Source: Pleurobrachia bachei
Lineage: Eukaryota > Ctenophora > Tentaculata > Cydippida > Pleurobrachiidae
Assembly: GCA_000695325.1 (NCBI GenBank)
Contig: AVPN01000143.1
Span: 28,301-52,144, forward strand
Length of the DNA stretch: 23,844 bases
Direction: 5' to 3'
This document shows positions 1 to 9,550 of this stretch, piece after piece. How positions within the stretch are numbered: the first letter of the stretch is position 1; the number at the start of each line of letters is the position of its first letter. The translations under genes were made by a program, and so were the position numbers. The notes below the pieces were generated by a model, which saw only the letters and a program-made list of their open reading frames with translations, was not told the DNA's origin and did not search any database.

Positions 1-1091
1 TATTTTATTAGTCTAGAAGCACAAGATCATATCTTGTAAGGAAATATTTTTAAAGTCTCTAGAAAGTGTAAAAAGTTGAAAATCGCTTAAAAATGACAGT
101 TTTTGCCGTTTTCCAAAAAAGGCCAAAATAGAATCATTTTAATTTTATGTTTTTCGGATTCCTCGGTCAAAAATACGTAACCTAGGTGCGGCCGTCAAAA
201 AAGTATATCTAGTCGAGGTTACACCTCCTTCAGGCCCACCGTGTTTAAGTGAGCGAGGGCGATCATCAAAAGAAATCGAAATTGTCAAAAGAAATCGAAA
301 TTGAAATATAACAAGGCAACGCGAATAAATTCTATAGTAAAGCTGTAGCGGTACAATATTGCTTGAAAGGAGCAGCATGTTTGATTAATAGAGGAGGGGC
401 TCCCCGTCCCCAGTGGAGGAATTTACCCCAACTCAAGATTCTTTTGCCAGAACTTTTCACGAAGGAAACTGAAAACGTTTACGGCGTCAAATTAATTAAA
501 CTATCAAGTTCCAGAGTTCAGTGCAAGACAAAAGATGGGAGATACCGCCTTGAACAATGTTAATGGTCGTGTGTGTTAATTTAAGATTTAGGAATGCTGT
601 ACAGATGAGAGAAAAGACTTCAACAACAAAGGATGGACTATATTGTATATTATATGATTATTCTGCATGCTGGACTTTTCAGCCACGTCTACGTCTCTTT
701 CAATCTACCTCTCTCTCTATCTCCCAGTCTCTCCATCTCTCTACAAAGACTAATGAACTACTCAATTATACCGAATAAAAGAAAAGGACAGTATCCCAGG
801 TTCAACTTCTTCAGCACAAACAAAAGGACAAGTGTATGTTACCGCAAAGTAGAATTAGGTAAAGAGACAATAAAGCCACTCTTTCGAGGACCACTCACTT
901 GCACGATCTCGATAAGTGCCGACCAAATTGCTTTACCGATAGTTCTCTGTGGAATTATCGCATGTTTCCTCTAGAAGAATAAGAAGGATAATAGGGCACT
1001 GAATATGAGGTAAGACGTAAGTGCAAGGGCCCGAATTGTAGCGAATTCATATTACCCAATACCCATACTAGTATTGAGAGAAAGCACAGTA
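1..1091. other. No recognised gene; AT-rich sequence
   Basis: I see no conserved coding exon, RNA gene or transposon signature here. Open frames are short and have no recognisable motif or splice context. A pyrimidine-rich CT stretch lies around 700-745. It could be intron or intergenic sequence of a gene outside the window. Confidence 0.5.
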
Positions 1092-1172
1092 CAAAACAAA
1101 TGATGCAATTTAAAGTAGATTCATGGAGAAAGGAAGTATCCTTTATCAGAGGTTCATTATACAAACTGATGT

Positions 1173-1219
1173 TTTTGCAGCTTCATTTTGTCGAAGTTTG
1201 ATGAAATCAAGCTGCAAAA
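1173..1219. repeat. 11-bp inverted repeat (hairpin), copy A
   Basis: Arms TTTTGCAGCTT (1173-1183) and AAGCTGCAAAA (1209-1219) flank a 25-nt loop. The same hairpin is at 2367-2413 in copy B with one loop substitution. It is too short for a typical microRNA precursor, and I assign no function. Confidence 0.5.
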
Positions 1220-1760
1220 TTTGTGCAGCATTGGCCTATTTCATCACGCCGCGTCATTTTTTCTATTGGTATATTGCCACTCCTTTTCACGCTCTTTCAC
1301 AGTCTCAGCTCTGAGACATCAATCAAATTTACAATCTCAGCTGCACAGCCCATCATAGCTTAGAGCAATCAGACTGATGATATGAGTATTTCAATCGTCC
1401 GTCCCCAAGGCCAATAATAAGGGTTGAAACATTTACCAAACTGTTCGACAAAAGTGAATAATTTAGTGGAATGAATGAGAACCCCACATATTCGCAAGCA
1501 TACACATATATGTTGTGTATGGAATAAGGATCCCATGTCAGCTGCTTACTTCTTTCGTCCAAAGCGTAATTACCGATAAATGGTGTCCTTGGCCACTTTA
1601 CTTCACAATAATTGTGAGAACCAGTGAATGAATAATATGAAAATTACAACAGAAACCAAATCATAAATCCATTTTGAAAGGCATCTAGGTTTTTTAGGTT
1701 GATCCCTGTAAAAACGCATGAAATGCTGGCAGATTATTCACATGTTACCTGCATACGTTC

Positions 1761-1856
1761 CAGGAACCAACCGAATCAGGAAATGCTGGTCCCTGATTGG
1801 CGGATAACCAGTCATGTGACCTAAATAACGAGTTCTGATTGGTTGTTTACTTTCGT
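1761..1856 (+). mobile_element. MITE fragment, CAGGAACC family, copy in duplication A
   Basis: It begins with the terminal repeat CAGGAACCAACCGAAT and runs through the family core: a TGATTGG module, then GTCATGTGAC, then GTTGTTTAC. The right terminal repeat is lost. It is clearly related to the complete copy at 6983-7093 (opposite orientation) and to the copy at 8711-8805. It was duplicated passively with the 1.19-kb unit. Confidence 0.7.
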
Positions 1857-2285
1857 CGATCGATTCATGATGCATTCATTATAATTCATTCATTATCATG
1901 CATATTGCATCATTTCAATCGATTTTTCTGTCACTCAGACTAATAGGATCCAGGAGGGAAACGCCCTAGATGCCGCAGGGACGTTCGTGCGCAGAGGGGT
2001 AATTTTATCAATTAACCAAAGATGAACAAAGGTGAACCTTCGAACGTCTTGGACAGGTCGCAACTCTACTGTATAGGTTGTGCTTCAATAACGAACGACC
2101 GTCGACCTAGTATAATAGTTCATCCGCGAATTCCCGTTTATTAATATCAGATTTTATCTCTTTCTTTTCTCTCATGTCTTTATTTTAACACCGTCTATTT
2201 GTATATTTCTCTCACTTCCTCTCCACCATCTCTCTGAACCGCCGTTGAACCACTGCTCTCTCTCTCTTTCTCTCTCTCGCTCTCT

Positions 2286-3450
2286 CAAAACAAATGATGC
2301 AATTTAAAGTAGATTCATGGAGAAAGGAAGTATCCTTTATCAGAGGTTCATTATACAAACTGATGTTTTTGCAGCTTCATCTTGTCGAAGTTTGATGAAA
2401 TCAAGCTGCAAAATTTGTGCAGCATTGGCCTATTTCATCACGCCGCGTCATTTTTTCTATTGGTATATTGCCACTCCTTTTCACGCTCTTTCACAGTCTC
2501 AGCTCTGAGACATCAATCAAATTTACAATCTCAGCTGCACAGCCCATCATAGCTTAGAGCAATCAGACTGATGATATGAGTATTTCAATCGTCCGTCCCC
2601 AAGGCCAATAATAAGGGTTGAAACATTTACCAAACTGTTCGACAAAAGTGAATAATTTATTGGAATGAATGATAATCCCACATATTCGCAAGCATACACA
2701 TTATATGTTGTGTATGGAATAAGGATCCCATGTCAGCTGCTTACTTCTTTCGTCCAAAGCGTAATTACCGATAAATGGTGTCCTTGGCCACTTTACTTCA
2801 CAATAATTGTGAGAACCAGTGAATGAATAATATGAAAATTACAACAGAAACCAAATCATAAATCCATTTTGAAAGGCATCTAGGTTTTTTAGGTTGATCC
2901 CTGTAAAAACGCATGAAATGCTGGCAGATTATTCACATGTTACCTGCATACGTTCCAGGAACCAACCGAATCAGGAAATGCTGGTCCCTGATTGGCGGAT
3001 AACCAGTCATGTGACCTAAATAACGAGTTCTGATTGGTTGTTTACTTTCGTCGATCGATTCATGATGCATTCATTATAATTCATTCATTATCATGCATAT
3101 TGCATCATTTCAATCGATTTTTCTGTCACTCAGACTAATAGGATCCAGGAGGGAAACGCCCTAGATGCCGCAGGGACGTTCGTGCGCAGAGGGGTAATTT
3201 TATCAATTAACCAAAGATGAACAAAGGTGAACCTTCGAACGTCTTGGACAGGTCGCAACTCTACTGTATAGGTTGTGCTTCAATAACGAACGACCGTCGA
3301 CCTAGTATAATAGTTCATCCGCGAATTCCCGTTTATTAATATCAGATTTTATCTCTTTCTTTTCTCTCATGTCTTTATTTTAACACCGTCTATTTGTATA
3401 TTTCTCTCACTTCCTCTCCACCATCTCTCTGAACCGCCGTTGAACCACTG

Positions 3451-3480
<30 letters not shown>
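2286..3480. repeat. Tandem duplication, copy B (~1.19 kb)
   Basis: Second head-to-tail copy of the segment at 1092-2285, with one extra base near 2701 and a few substitutions. Its 3' end merges into a longer CT microsatellite than that of copy A. The small number of differences indicates a recent duplication or a retained haplotype duplication in the assembly. Confidence 0.9.
2956..3051 (+). mobile_element. MITE fragment, CAGGAACC family, copy in duplication B
   Basis: Duplicate of the fragment at 1761-1856, carried by the second copy of the 1.19-kb unit. It has the same left terminal repeat, the same E-box-like GTCATGTGAC core and the same missing right end. Confidence 0.7.
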
Positions 3481-3503
<23 letters not shown>

Positions 3504-3524
3504 TCTTTATGGCTCACACACTCC

Positions 3525-3573
<49 letters not shown>
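3451..3573. repeat. (CT)n microsatellite
   Basis: Two long CT runs separated by a short interruption with CACTCCCTC-type units. It lies just upstream of the small membrane-protein ORF on the same strand and could fall in its 5' region. Confidence 0.9.
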
Positions 3574-3580
<7 letters not shown>

Positions 3581-3788
3581 CTCCCTCTTTATGTCTCACA
3601 CATTCCCCCTCTCTGTATATTTATCGATCATTGTGCGGGGGACATTTCATGCGGTTCAGCCGATCTCATTGTCCTCTCTCTCTGGATCCCCCACCGACCA
3701 CTCTCCATGTAGTACTACAGTAACCAGCCCTATCTTTTATATATTTTGTTTTGAAACACGAGGTCCAACCAACGGCATTTTTAGTCTT

Positions 3789-4094
3789 ATGCCACGTCTC
3801 TCCAGCCTCGGCTCTAGTTCCTCCTACACCAGCACCGGATCTGCAGCTACTGAGCCATTCCTAGGTGGCTTTATCTCGGCCCGGGCCGTTGGTATAACTC
3901 TTGTGAAGATCACCGGGCTGGTTGTTAGTTTGTCTCTGCTAGGAGTGTGTTTTGTGATGTTATCAGTGAGATATGAAGCATTCTACAAAGCCTACCAGAT
4001 CAATGAGATTGATAAGCGATTGGAAACTATTGACTTCAAACCGTTTGAGCAAAGTTATTTCAAATACCAAGATGAAGAAACTGAGTTGAACTGA
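3789..4094 (+). CDS. Orphan small single-pass membrane protein (101 aa)
   Basis: The reading frame codes for 101 residues starting MPRLSSLG. A Ser/Thr-rich N-terminal segment (about residues 1-22) is followed by one hydrophobic helix (about 41-60, GLVVSLSLLGVCFVML core). A charged, Glu- and Lys-rich C-terminal tail of about 40 residues follows, with several Tyr and Phe. The composition looks protein-like rather than random. I chose this ATG because it lies just after TTTTTAG, which could be a splice acceptor with the start in the second exon. The frame is open further upstream into microsatellite DNA, which is unlikely to be coding. I recognise no family. It could be a complete small integral membrane protein or the last exon of a longer gene. 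Confidence 0.45.
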   Translation: MPRLSSLGSSSSYTSTGSAATEPFLGGFISARAVGITLVKITGLVVSLSLLGVCFVMLSVRYEAFYKAYQINEIDKRLETIDFKPFEQSYFKYQDEETELN

Positions 4095-5076
4095 CTACAT
4101 TTCGGAAAAATTGTAAGCCATATATCTTAGAGAAAGACACTTTAACAGAGCAGCAGTAGCCGGGTAGTAGATGGAAATAGCGGAATGTTACATTGGAAAG
4201 CTTCAGAAAGGTGTCGGTAATGTCCTGATTGGAAACATGATAAGTGCAATAGCTAGGAACTTTTATTTCACCCTATCACGTATTGGAAGGGAAGATAAAT
4301 TGACTTAACAATTTGTATCTCATATGAGTGATTTATATCATTTGAATTATTCTTAATTTGTTCAAAAGGGGCGGTTCACGACTGCAGCATTCCCGATTAC
4401 TATACCACAGAACTACTGCTGCAACAGTGATAAATTAAATTTCGACATCCTATAGCTGTGGCAAGCACATATAATTATTGTTGTTGCGCCATCGACATAG
4501 ATACGAGCACTATCACAAGTTTGAAATTATGTATGTATTTACGCGAATGATATATGTATAATAAGATGGGATGTTATAATATCCCATAATATCACCATAG
4601 TTGTGAGGGCATAATCTTTACTATGTGAGAGAGAACCGAGGAAAAGTAAATTATATGGCAAGACACGCAGCCGTGGTTATGAATATATAGGTAATGTACA
4701 CCTTTTAAAATATTCGTCAATCATTCGAGACACGGTCGGCCGATTTGGTTTTATTGCAGAGTTAAGAGCATTTAAATGGTCGTATTAAATAGTAATAAAT
4801 ACCCAGCGCGGCAACATAGCATGTCTTTTATTGTTTTTTAATAATACTTTACCGGAGGCTATATGGATTACATTTACAGATTGGGAGGAAAGGAGGGTGG
4901 ATTTTAGGGATAATGGTGTGGAACTTTGTAAATGAGAGAGATGTTAGAAATCAATATTTTAGAGGGCAGCTCTCGAGAAGGATCCTTCTAATTTCTATCT
5001 GCGCAGAGAGAAGGACAGAGGGTCAATAGAATAGTATGTGATAAAAGCGTGGTCTATCGCTTAATTCCAAGCCACA

Positions 5077-5147
<71 letters not shown>

Positions 5148-5916
5148 ATTGGGAAAAGGGTGTTCAACATGGAAATAATGCGTAGCGAGGGATATAATTA
5201 TACCTACTGCCCAGGCATGGAGGCATAATGCATATACCTATCCCACAGCTCACATGTTTAGGAGAACCTATTTGCATGTGATGGTAGATGAAAGACGAAC
5301 CTGTACCTATTTTCATTCCGATGTAAAATATAGTTAGTTCCACAATTATGGTTTCAAGAAAATAGCTGTATATACACTAGTTCAAATCATGGAATGCTGC
5401 TGCTCAAATTACAAACAACATAGTACATTGAACAATACAAGGGTTATTTCACTAAATCAGATCCACATAATTTATTTCATAGCTGAGTGTCCGCCTTCTA
5501 CCGTTCTCTTTACACATTATTACTGCAGACAATCATCAAATATTAATTCACACAGCCAACAACCCCACACAAAGCCCAAAATAATTACAGTAGTGTCACT
5601 ATCATTTTATACTAGCTAGAGAAAGCAAGTAATATATTTTTCTATCGAAGAGACGTATAACGCAAGAAACATCTATCTTCAATTGAAGCGAAAGCTGTGC
5701 TGAACTACTGTCTAGTGCTTTTTAGAGAATGCAATATTTCAGTCGTCTTTGTCAGTTGGTATTGAAAGATGAAGCATCTGAAGTGTCTGAAAATGAAATA
5801 ATGACACCTCAAAGACAGTGGGGCTCACTGACATACTTTTGACATTTTATTATTTGCGACTTTGACTCAAAATCGCAAGATTCAAATGTCTCTTTTGATG
5901 CACTATCAATATGATA
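4095..5916. other. Gene-poor stretch
   Basis: I see no conserved coding exon on either strand. The stretch is AT-rich. Candidate poly(A) signals for the upstream small ORF are ATTAAA near 4434 and AATAAA near 4794, both distant. The only strong feature is the CT microsatellite at 5077-5146. Confidence 0.5.
5077..5146. repeat. C-run plus (CT)n microsatellite
   Basis: A run of about nine C is followed by roughly 28 uninterrupted CT units. No gene is evident nearby. Confidence 0.9.
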
Positions 5917-6125
5917 CAGTCGGTTACCCCGATTTACCAGAACCCCGATTAAACGGCAGGATAATCTTCCCCCGATATAGGAAATTAACAGTACAATTGT
6001 CCCCGATTTAGCGGACAAAACCCTCCTCCTCCCCACCCCTTCCTTCCGGGTAAACGTGCCTTAGTACGAGGGGTAATTTCATTACCAATTACCCCAGAAG
6101 ATGCCGTTACATCGGGGTCCGACTA
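5917..6125 (-). mobile_element. TA-flanked MITE (CAGTCGG family), diverged copy
   Basis: The left end is TA followed by CAGTCGG and a CCCCGATTTA motif. The right end reads ATCGGGGTCCGACT. The interior includes CCCCCGATATAGGAAA, which is the reverse complement of an internal segment of the better preserved element at 15651-15917. The terminal sequence and TA target suggest a Tc1/mariner-superfamily (possibly pogo-like) non-autonomous element. There is no transposase ORF inside. Confidence 0.65.
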
Positions 6126-6379
6126 GGTATCGTAGAGTATGTATCAAGACAGCTCCCTGTCCCTCATTCCCTTGATTTGTGATCGGTACGATTGCCACCG
6201 TTCTGTACTACTGAATATTATGTTGCTGGGTTGTCCTGGTAATGGTCACACACCCAGCATGCCCCCTGCACTAAGTTGTTGAGTCCCAACTACACTACTT
6301 GAAACCAGGAATGTGAGAAAACAACTTTTATCAGCACTACATCATTCACACTGGTAACTATTTCGACACAACCAGTGTT

Positions 6380-6565
6380 GCCGATATATGCTACTGCAGT
6401 CGGCACTGCAACACCGATATCCGGTCTCCTCCCCTTTCGAAACATCCTGTTTTGTACACGGAGCGCGCGGTACGAACATTGCAAGGTTCTTCGCGCGTGA
6501 TTTGGGGATGCTGCGCAGAGATGTCAGTCCGGGGGTACTCGCGTGTTACGTACAAAACACCGACA
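6380..6565. other. CpG-rich segment with 10-bp inverted repeat ends
   Basis: This patch is unusually rich in CG dinucleotides (GCGCGCGG, TTCGCGCGTG and others) compared with its AT-rich surroundings. TGTTTTGTAC at 6448-6457 and GTACAAAACA at 6550-6559 are a perfect 10-bp inverted repeat enclosing 92 bp. It could be a small foldback element or an unmethylated regulatory island. No coding sequence is convincing here. Confidence 0.35.
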
Positions 6566-6774
6566 TGTGAGAGGGACGACATGTCTGTTTTTATCCAAAT
6601 TCAAAGGGTAAAGAGAGGGAATTTTGGTACATAAAAAGTTAAATTATTCACATCGTCAATCTTGGGTATGATTTTGGCACCTTTTTTTTATAGAAAAACA
6701 CAAGTTACACACACACTGTCTTTGTCCAACTCGATTCCTGAAAGCTGAGAACTATTCAGAATGAAGATCCAATT

Positions 6775-6856
6775 ATCCCTTCTTTTCTCAGTCAGCAGAG
6801 TTAGGAGTTTTAATCCCTTCTTCTTTTCTCAGTCAGTATAGTTATTAGGAGTTTCA
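6775..6856 (-). repeat. Tandem duplication of the Delta-like gene's last codons
   Basis: Two copies (6775-6812 and 6813-6856) of a ~40-bp unit cover the 3' end of the Delta-like CDS. On the minus strand the coding copy reads ETPNNYTD-stop and the second copy, in the 3' UTR, reads KTPNSAD-stop. Both are followed by the same GAGAAAAGAA sequence. The UTR copy is a relic of the tail. Confidence 0.75.
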
Positions 6857-9152
6857 ACAGGTGGCGGGGTTGAGTTATTATTGGGATTTGGTATTCTCGT
6901 GCTCGATAGATTCTCCCTGCTCGTTAACCCAGGTGCTGAAGGTTGGACGTCTTCGGTGCCGTCTGAAAATATTGAATTATAGTCAGGAACCGACCGAAAC
7001 AAGTAAACAACCGATCAAAACTCAATGTTTAGGTCACGTGACTGGTTATCAGCCAATCAGGGGCCAGTATTTCCTAATTCGGTCGGTTCCTGATAAGTAA
7101 ATCCACACGCGGATATTTACCTGATTCCTTTGGAAAGTTGCCCGTTTTCTTGAAAAGCCGTGCATTACTGACAACTATCTTGGGTACTCTCCTTTTCTTT
7201 CTATTTCTCTTGTGGTAGCACAGAATCGCAGAGAGAATGGTAAATCCTAAGATAACTCCACAACAAATTGCAACCACACGCCACAGGGTACCAAAATCTA
7301 CCGGGGGTCAGTAGTTAATTAATTAATTATATAATTAATTTATAAAAGTCGCCAAAAAAAGAAATAACTAGAAAAATTCAGAGCACGGACTCAAAGAAAT
7401 TGAAAAAGGATTGTCTCATTACCTATACCGAGTTGATCTGATCCCCCGTCCACATTTTTAGTTTCCTCAGTATTACCACCTGTATCTGGATCTGAAACAA
7501 GGTGTTAACTATAAAACAAACTTCAGAACAACCCAGTTTGGGGAAGCCTAAAATTTCTCTCCAACTTTCAGTTCAGTACAATTCAGTACAATGTGTTGTC
7601 GTGAAACACCACAGTCCAAACTACCACATTTTACCAACCTGTAGACGTAGTACTTGTTGAGCACTGCTCTCCCTTCCAGCCCTCCTTACAAATCCTCTCT
7701 CCAGTAGTCTCATTACAGGAATACCGCTCCGTATTAGCAACACAGTGCACCCCGCATTCATCCCCATAGTAACCGGTGCTACAGGAAGTCTGCAAAAAGA
7801 ATTGACATCATTGTGTGTAGGAAGCAGCAGACTCTATGAGTAAGAGAGTGTAGAAGCAGCTGTATTAGTGCAGCGTGTATATACAAACATCTGTGTTCAT
7901 GTCATATGCATGAGAAGGAGGAGGTAGGGATATCAAAATATTTTCATATTAAGGAGTACATAAACAACAGTTTAAAGAGATTTAGAGAAGGTATCTAGCA
8001 TTAGGGGTTTGTACAGCAATCAAACTGAACATGGACAGCGGAAAGCCAGCAGTCCCGTTCTACACTCTCCATCATATGGTACTCACAGTGTAAGAGAAAG
8101 TTAGGCTGGCACTACCACTAATCAGGACAACCCTGTCCTCTGCAGGAGTCCATCTTGTATTATAAGTGAAGGTAGCCATGGAATATTCGTTGTTGGGGTA
8201 GTTCTTCTCAACACCAATCACCAAAAGGGAGAAAACTAACCGGACCTGTTGTAAGTATTTTAGGGGAGCTGGGTTATTGTGTGCACGATTATTGGCCGGG
8301 TGAGTTGGTCCCATAGCTGAAGCCAACACAAAATCAGTAAAATTAATCAAGTAATTCTTCTTATCACAGCTTCCACAGGCCTTTTTTAGAAGGAATAAAA
8401 TTAGCATACCTCATCTGCAAAGGCTATAGTCAACGGATTTGGCCAGTCCCCGCCTAGAGAACTTGAGAAGCTGTGAACATCCCCAATATTACTTTCTGAA
8501 TCAAGCTGTGAAATCTCGGTGAGAACCATACCAGCTGTTCTCACCCTGAAACAGAAAGTATATAATTAGGCTCATACTCTGTCAGAGTATTGGGCTGGGC
8601 CTATTCTCATTTCTTTGTCCATTGGCCTGGCAGTGCAGTCTGCAAAGTGCAAACTACCCCAAAATACCCAATAACTGGTTAACCAAAGTTCCCCCATGTT
8701 TACCAAATACCAGGAACCTACCGAATCAGGAAATACTGGTCCCTGATTGGCTGATAACCAGTCACGTGACCTTAATAACGAGTTCTGATTGTTTGTTTAC
8801 TTGTTGCTTTCCCCATGTTTACCTGGTAGTGGTTGTAAGGGTGAAAGTATTGACACACTGTCCCGCACATTCCTCCCCCGTTAGAGATGTCGACAAGGGG
8901 TTGTTGTACGATAATATCTCGAGGGATAGCACCCCATCACCTAACACCTGGGAGGGAGATATTGGATGGTAAGTTTGATTTAGAGAATAAAAAACGGGGT
9001 CTGACGCCGCCAGACAGAAATAAAAATCACGGTAACCAATCCAAAAGACTTGCCAGTCTCCATAAAACGAAGGGAGGTTGCCCTGTTTCCCTGGTAACGA
9101 AAGGGGGTCTACTTACTGTATTGATAAGAAGGGAAATGATAACAACTATCAT
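6829..9152 (-). CDS. Delta-like Notch ligand with MNNL and DSL domains, no EGF repeats
   Basis: Eight exons, all with GT-AG borders and consistent phases: 9152-9117, 8947-8823, 8545-8410, 8245-8087, 7789-7639, 7491-7423, 7297-7121, 6962-6829. They give 328 aa. The start MIVVIISLLINT is a signal peptide. Residues ~13-145 resemble the MNNL (Notch ligand N-terminal, C2-like) domain, including LTIAFADEVRLVFSLLV. Residues 155-195 are a DSL domain with its six cysteines and the YYGDEC and GWKGEQC signatures. A low-complexity Ser/Thr/Asp/Gly linker, one transmembrane helix (about 233-253), a basic KRNRKKRR stop-transfer and a ~75-residue tail follow. DSL ligands bind Notch on neighbouring cells and act at the plasma membrane. 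Family members normally carry EGF repeats after DSL; none is encoded here. It is a complete gene by phase arithmetic, though the first exon is short and rests on signal-peptide logic. Confidence 0.88.
6983..7093 (-). mobile_element. Complete MITE, CAGGAACC family, inside intron 7 of the Delta-like gene
   Basis: A 111-bp element with perfect 16-bp terminal inverted repeats, TCAGGAACCGACCGAA and its complement. The core holds GGTCACGTGAC and AGCCAATCAG, an E-box next to a CCAAT box. It fills most of the 158-bp intron at 6963-7120. No clear target-site duplication is visible. Other copies in the window are fragments. Confidence 0.85.
8692..8823. repeat. 13-bp direct repeat flanking a MITE at a splice donor
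   Basis: CCCCATGTTTACC occurs at 8692-8704 and 8811-8823 on either side of the MITE copy at 8711-8805. The right copy holds the donor of Delta-like intron 2 (minus strand GGTAAACATGGGG). The left copy is therefore a duplicated donor sequence inside the intron. It could be a target duplication made on insertion or an older local duplication. Confidence 0.6.
8711..8805 (+). mobile_element. MITE fragment, CAGGAACC family, in intron 2 of the Delta-like gene
   Basis: It starts CAGGAACCTACCGAATCAGG and carries TGATTGG, AACCAGTCACGTGAC and GTTTGTTTACTTG like the other copies. The right terminal repeat is missing. It lies immediately downstream (gene sense) of the exon 2 donor. Confidence 0.75.
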
Positions 9153-9289
9153 ATCAGTTGTAAACAGATCAGATAAAAAAAAAAAAACAAGTAGCAACGC
9201 AGACTGTGGATGCTCTGCTGTATGTGTGTCGTGAGAGTGTGGGGGACAGTGCTGGATGCTGGCGTATTCAATCAAATACCTTCCTGCGG

Positions 9290-9290
<1 letters not shown>

Positions 9291-9357
<67 letters not shown>
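9291..9357. repeat. (GA)n microsatellite
   Basis: About 30 AG units with one or two interruptions, ~140 bp upstream of the Delta-like start codon on the gene's minus-strand axis. Arg/Glu repeat frames across it are spurious. A shorter GA run lies at 9679-9706. Confidence 0.9.
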
Positions 9358-9429
9358 ATGATAGAGGATTTTTTGCCAATGATCTCGCACGAAGCAGCAA
9401 GGTGTCATTGTAATTGTTCGTCTAGGACG

Positions 9430-9550
9430 GCAGACCAATAAGTACACCGCACAAAAGTCACGTGACGGTCACCGACCAATCAAATTTCAGTATTCCAAAG
9501 TCACGTGACAGAAATCAGCCAATCAGAGGACTGGGTTTGTGGGACTCCCC
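9430..9550. promoter_or_regulatory. E-box/CCAAT/kappaB-like cluster upstream of the Delta-like gene
   Basis: Two palindromic TCACGTGAC E-boxes lie near 9460 and 9500. CCAAT boxes (GACCAATCAA, AGCCAATCAG) follow each, and another ACCAATAAG is near 9433. GGGACTCCCC at 9541-9550 fits the NF-kappaB consensus GGGRNNYYCC. The cluster sits 280-400 bp upstream of the start codon of the minus-strand Delta-like gene. The paired E-box plus CCAAT arrangement matches the core of the CAGGAACC MITE family, so the modules may derive from two old MITE cores. Promoter activity is inferred. Confidence 0.45.

Larger units (their letters stand above)
1092..2285. repeat. Tandem duplication, copy A (~1.19 kb)
   Basis: This segment is repeated head to tail directly downstream with an offset of 1,194-1,195 bp. 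The two copies differ by only a few substitutions (for example near 1187 and 1465-1485) and a 1-bp indel. The unit ends in a CT-rich microsatellite, which probably helped unequal exchange or slippage. It contains one MITE copy (1761-1856) and a short inverted repeat (1173-1219). A 63-codon open frame at 1123-1314 is present in both copies but has no recognisable domain, and I do not call it a gene. Confidence 0.9.

Noticed and set aside
363-563. Possible exon in a 66-codon plus-strand frame
   Set aside because: There is no recognisable domain, no convincing splice border and no neighbouring exon.
1173-1219. microRNA precursor at the inverted repeat
   Set aside because: Arms of 11 bp with a 25-nt loop are too short, and there is no extended pairing beyond them.
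9210-9441. Open frames coding Arg/Glu repeats
   Set aside because: They are translations of the GA microsatellite and have no other protein signal.
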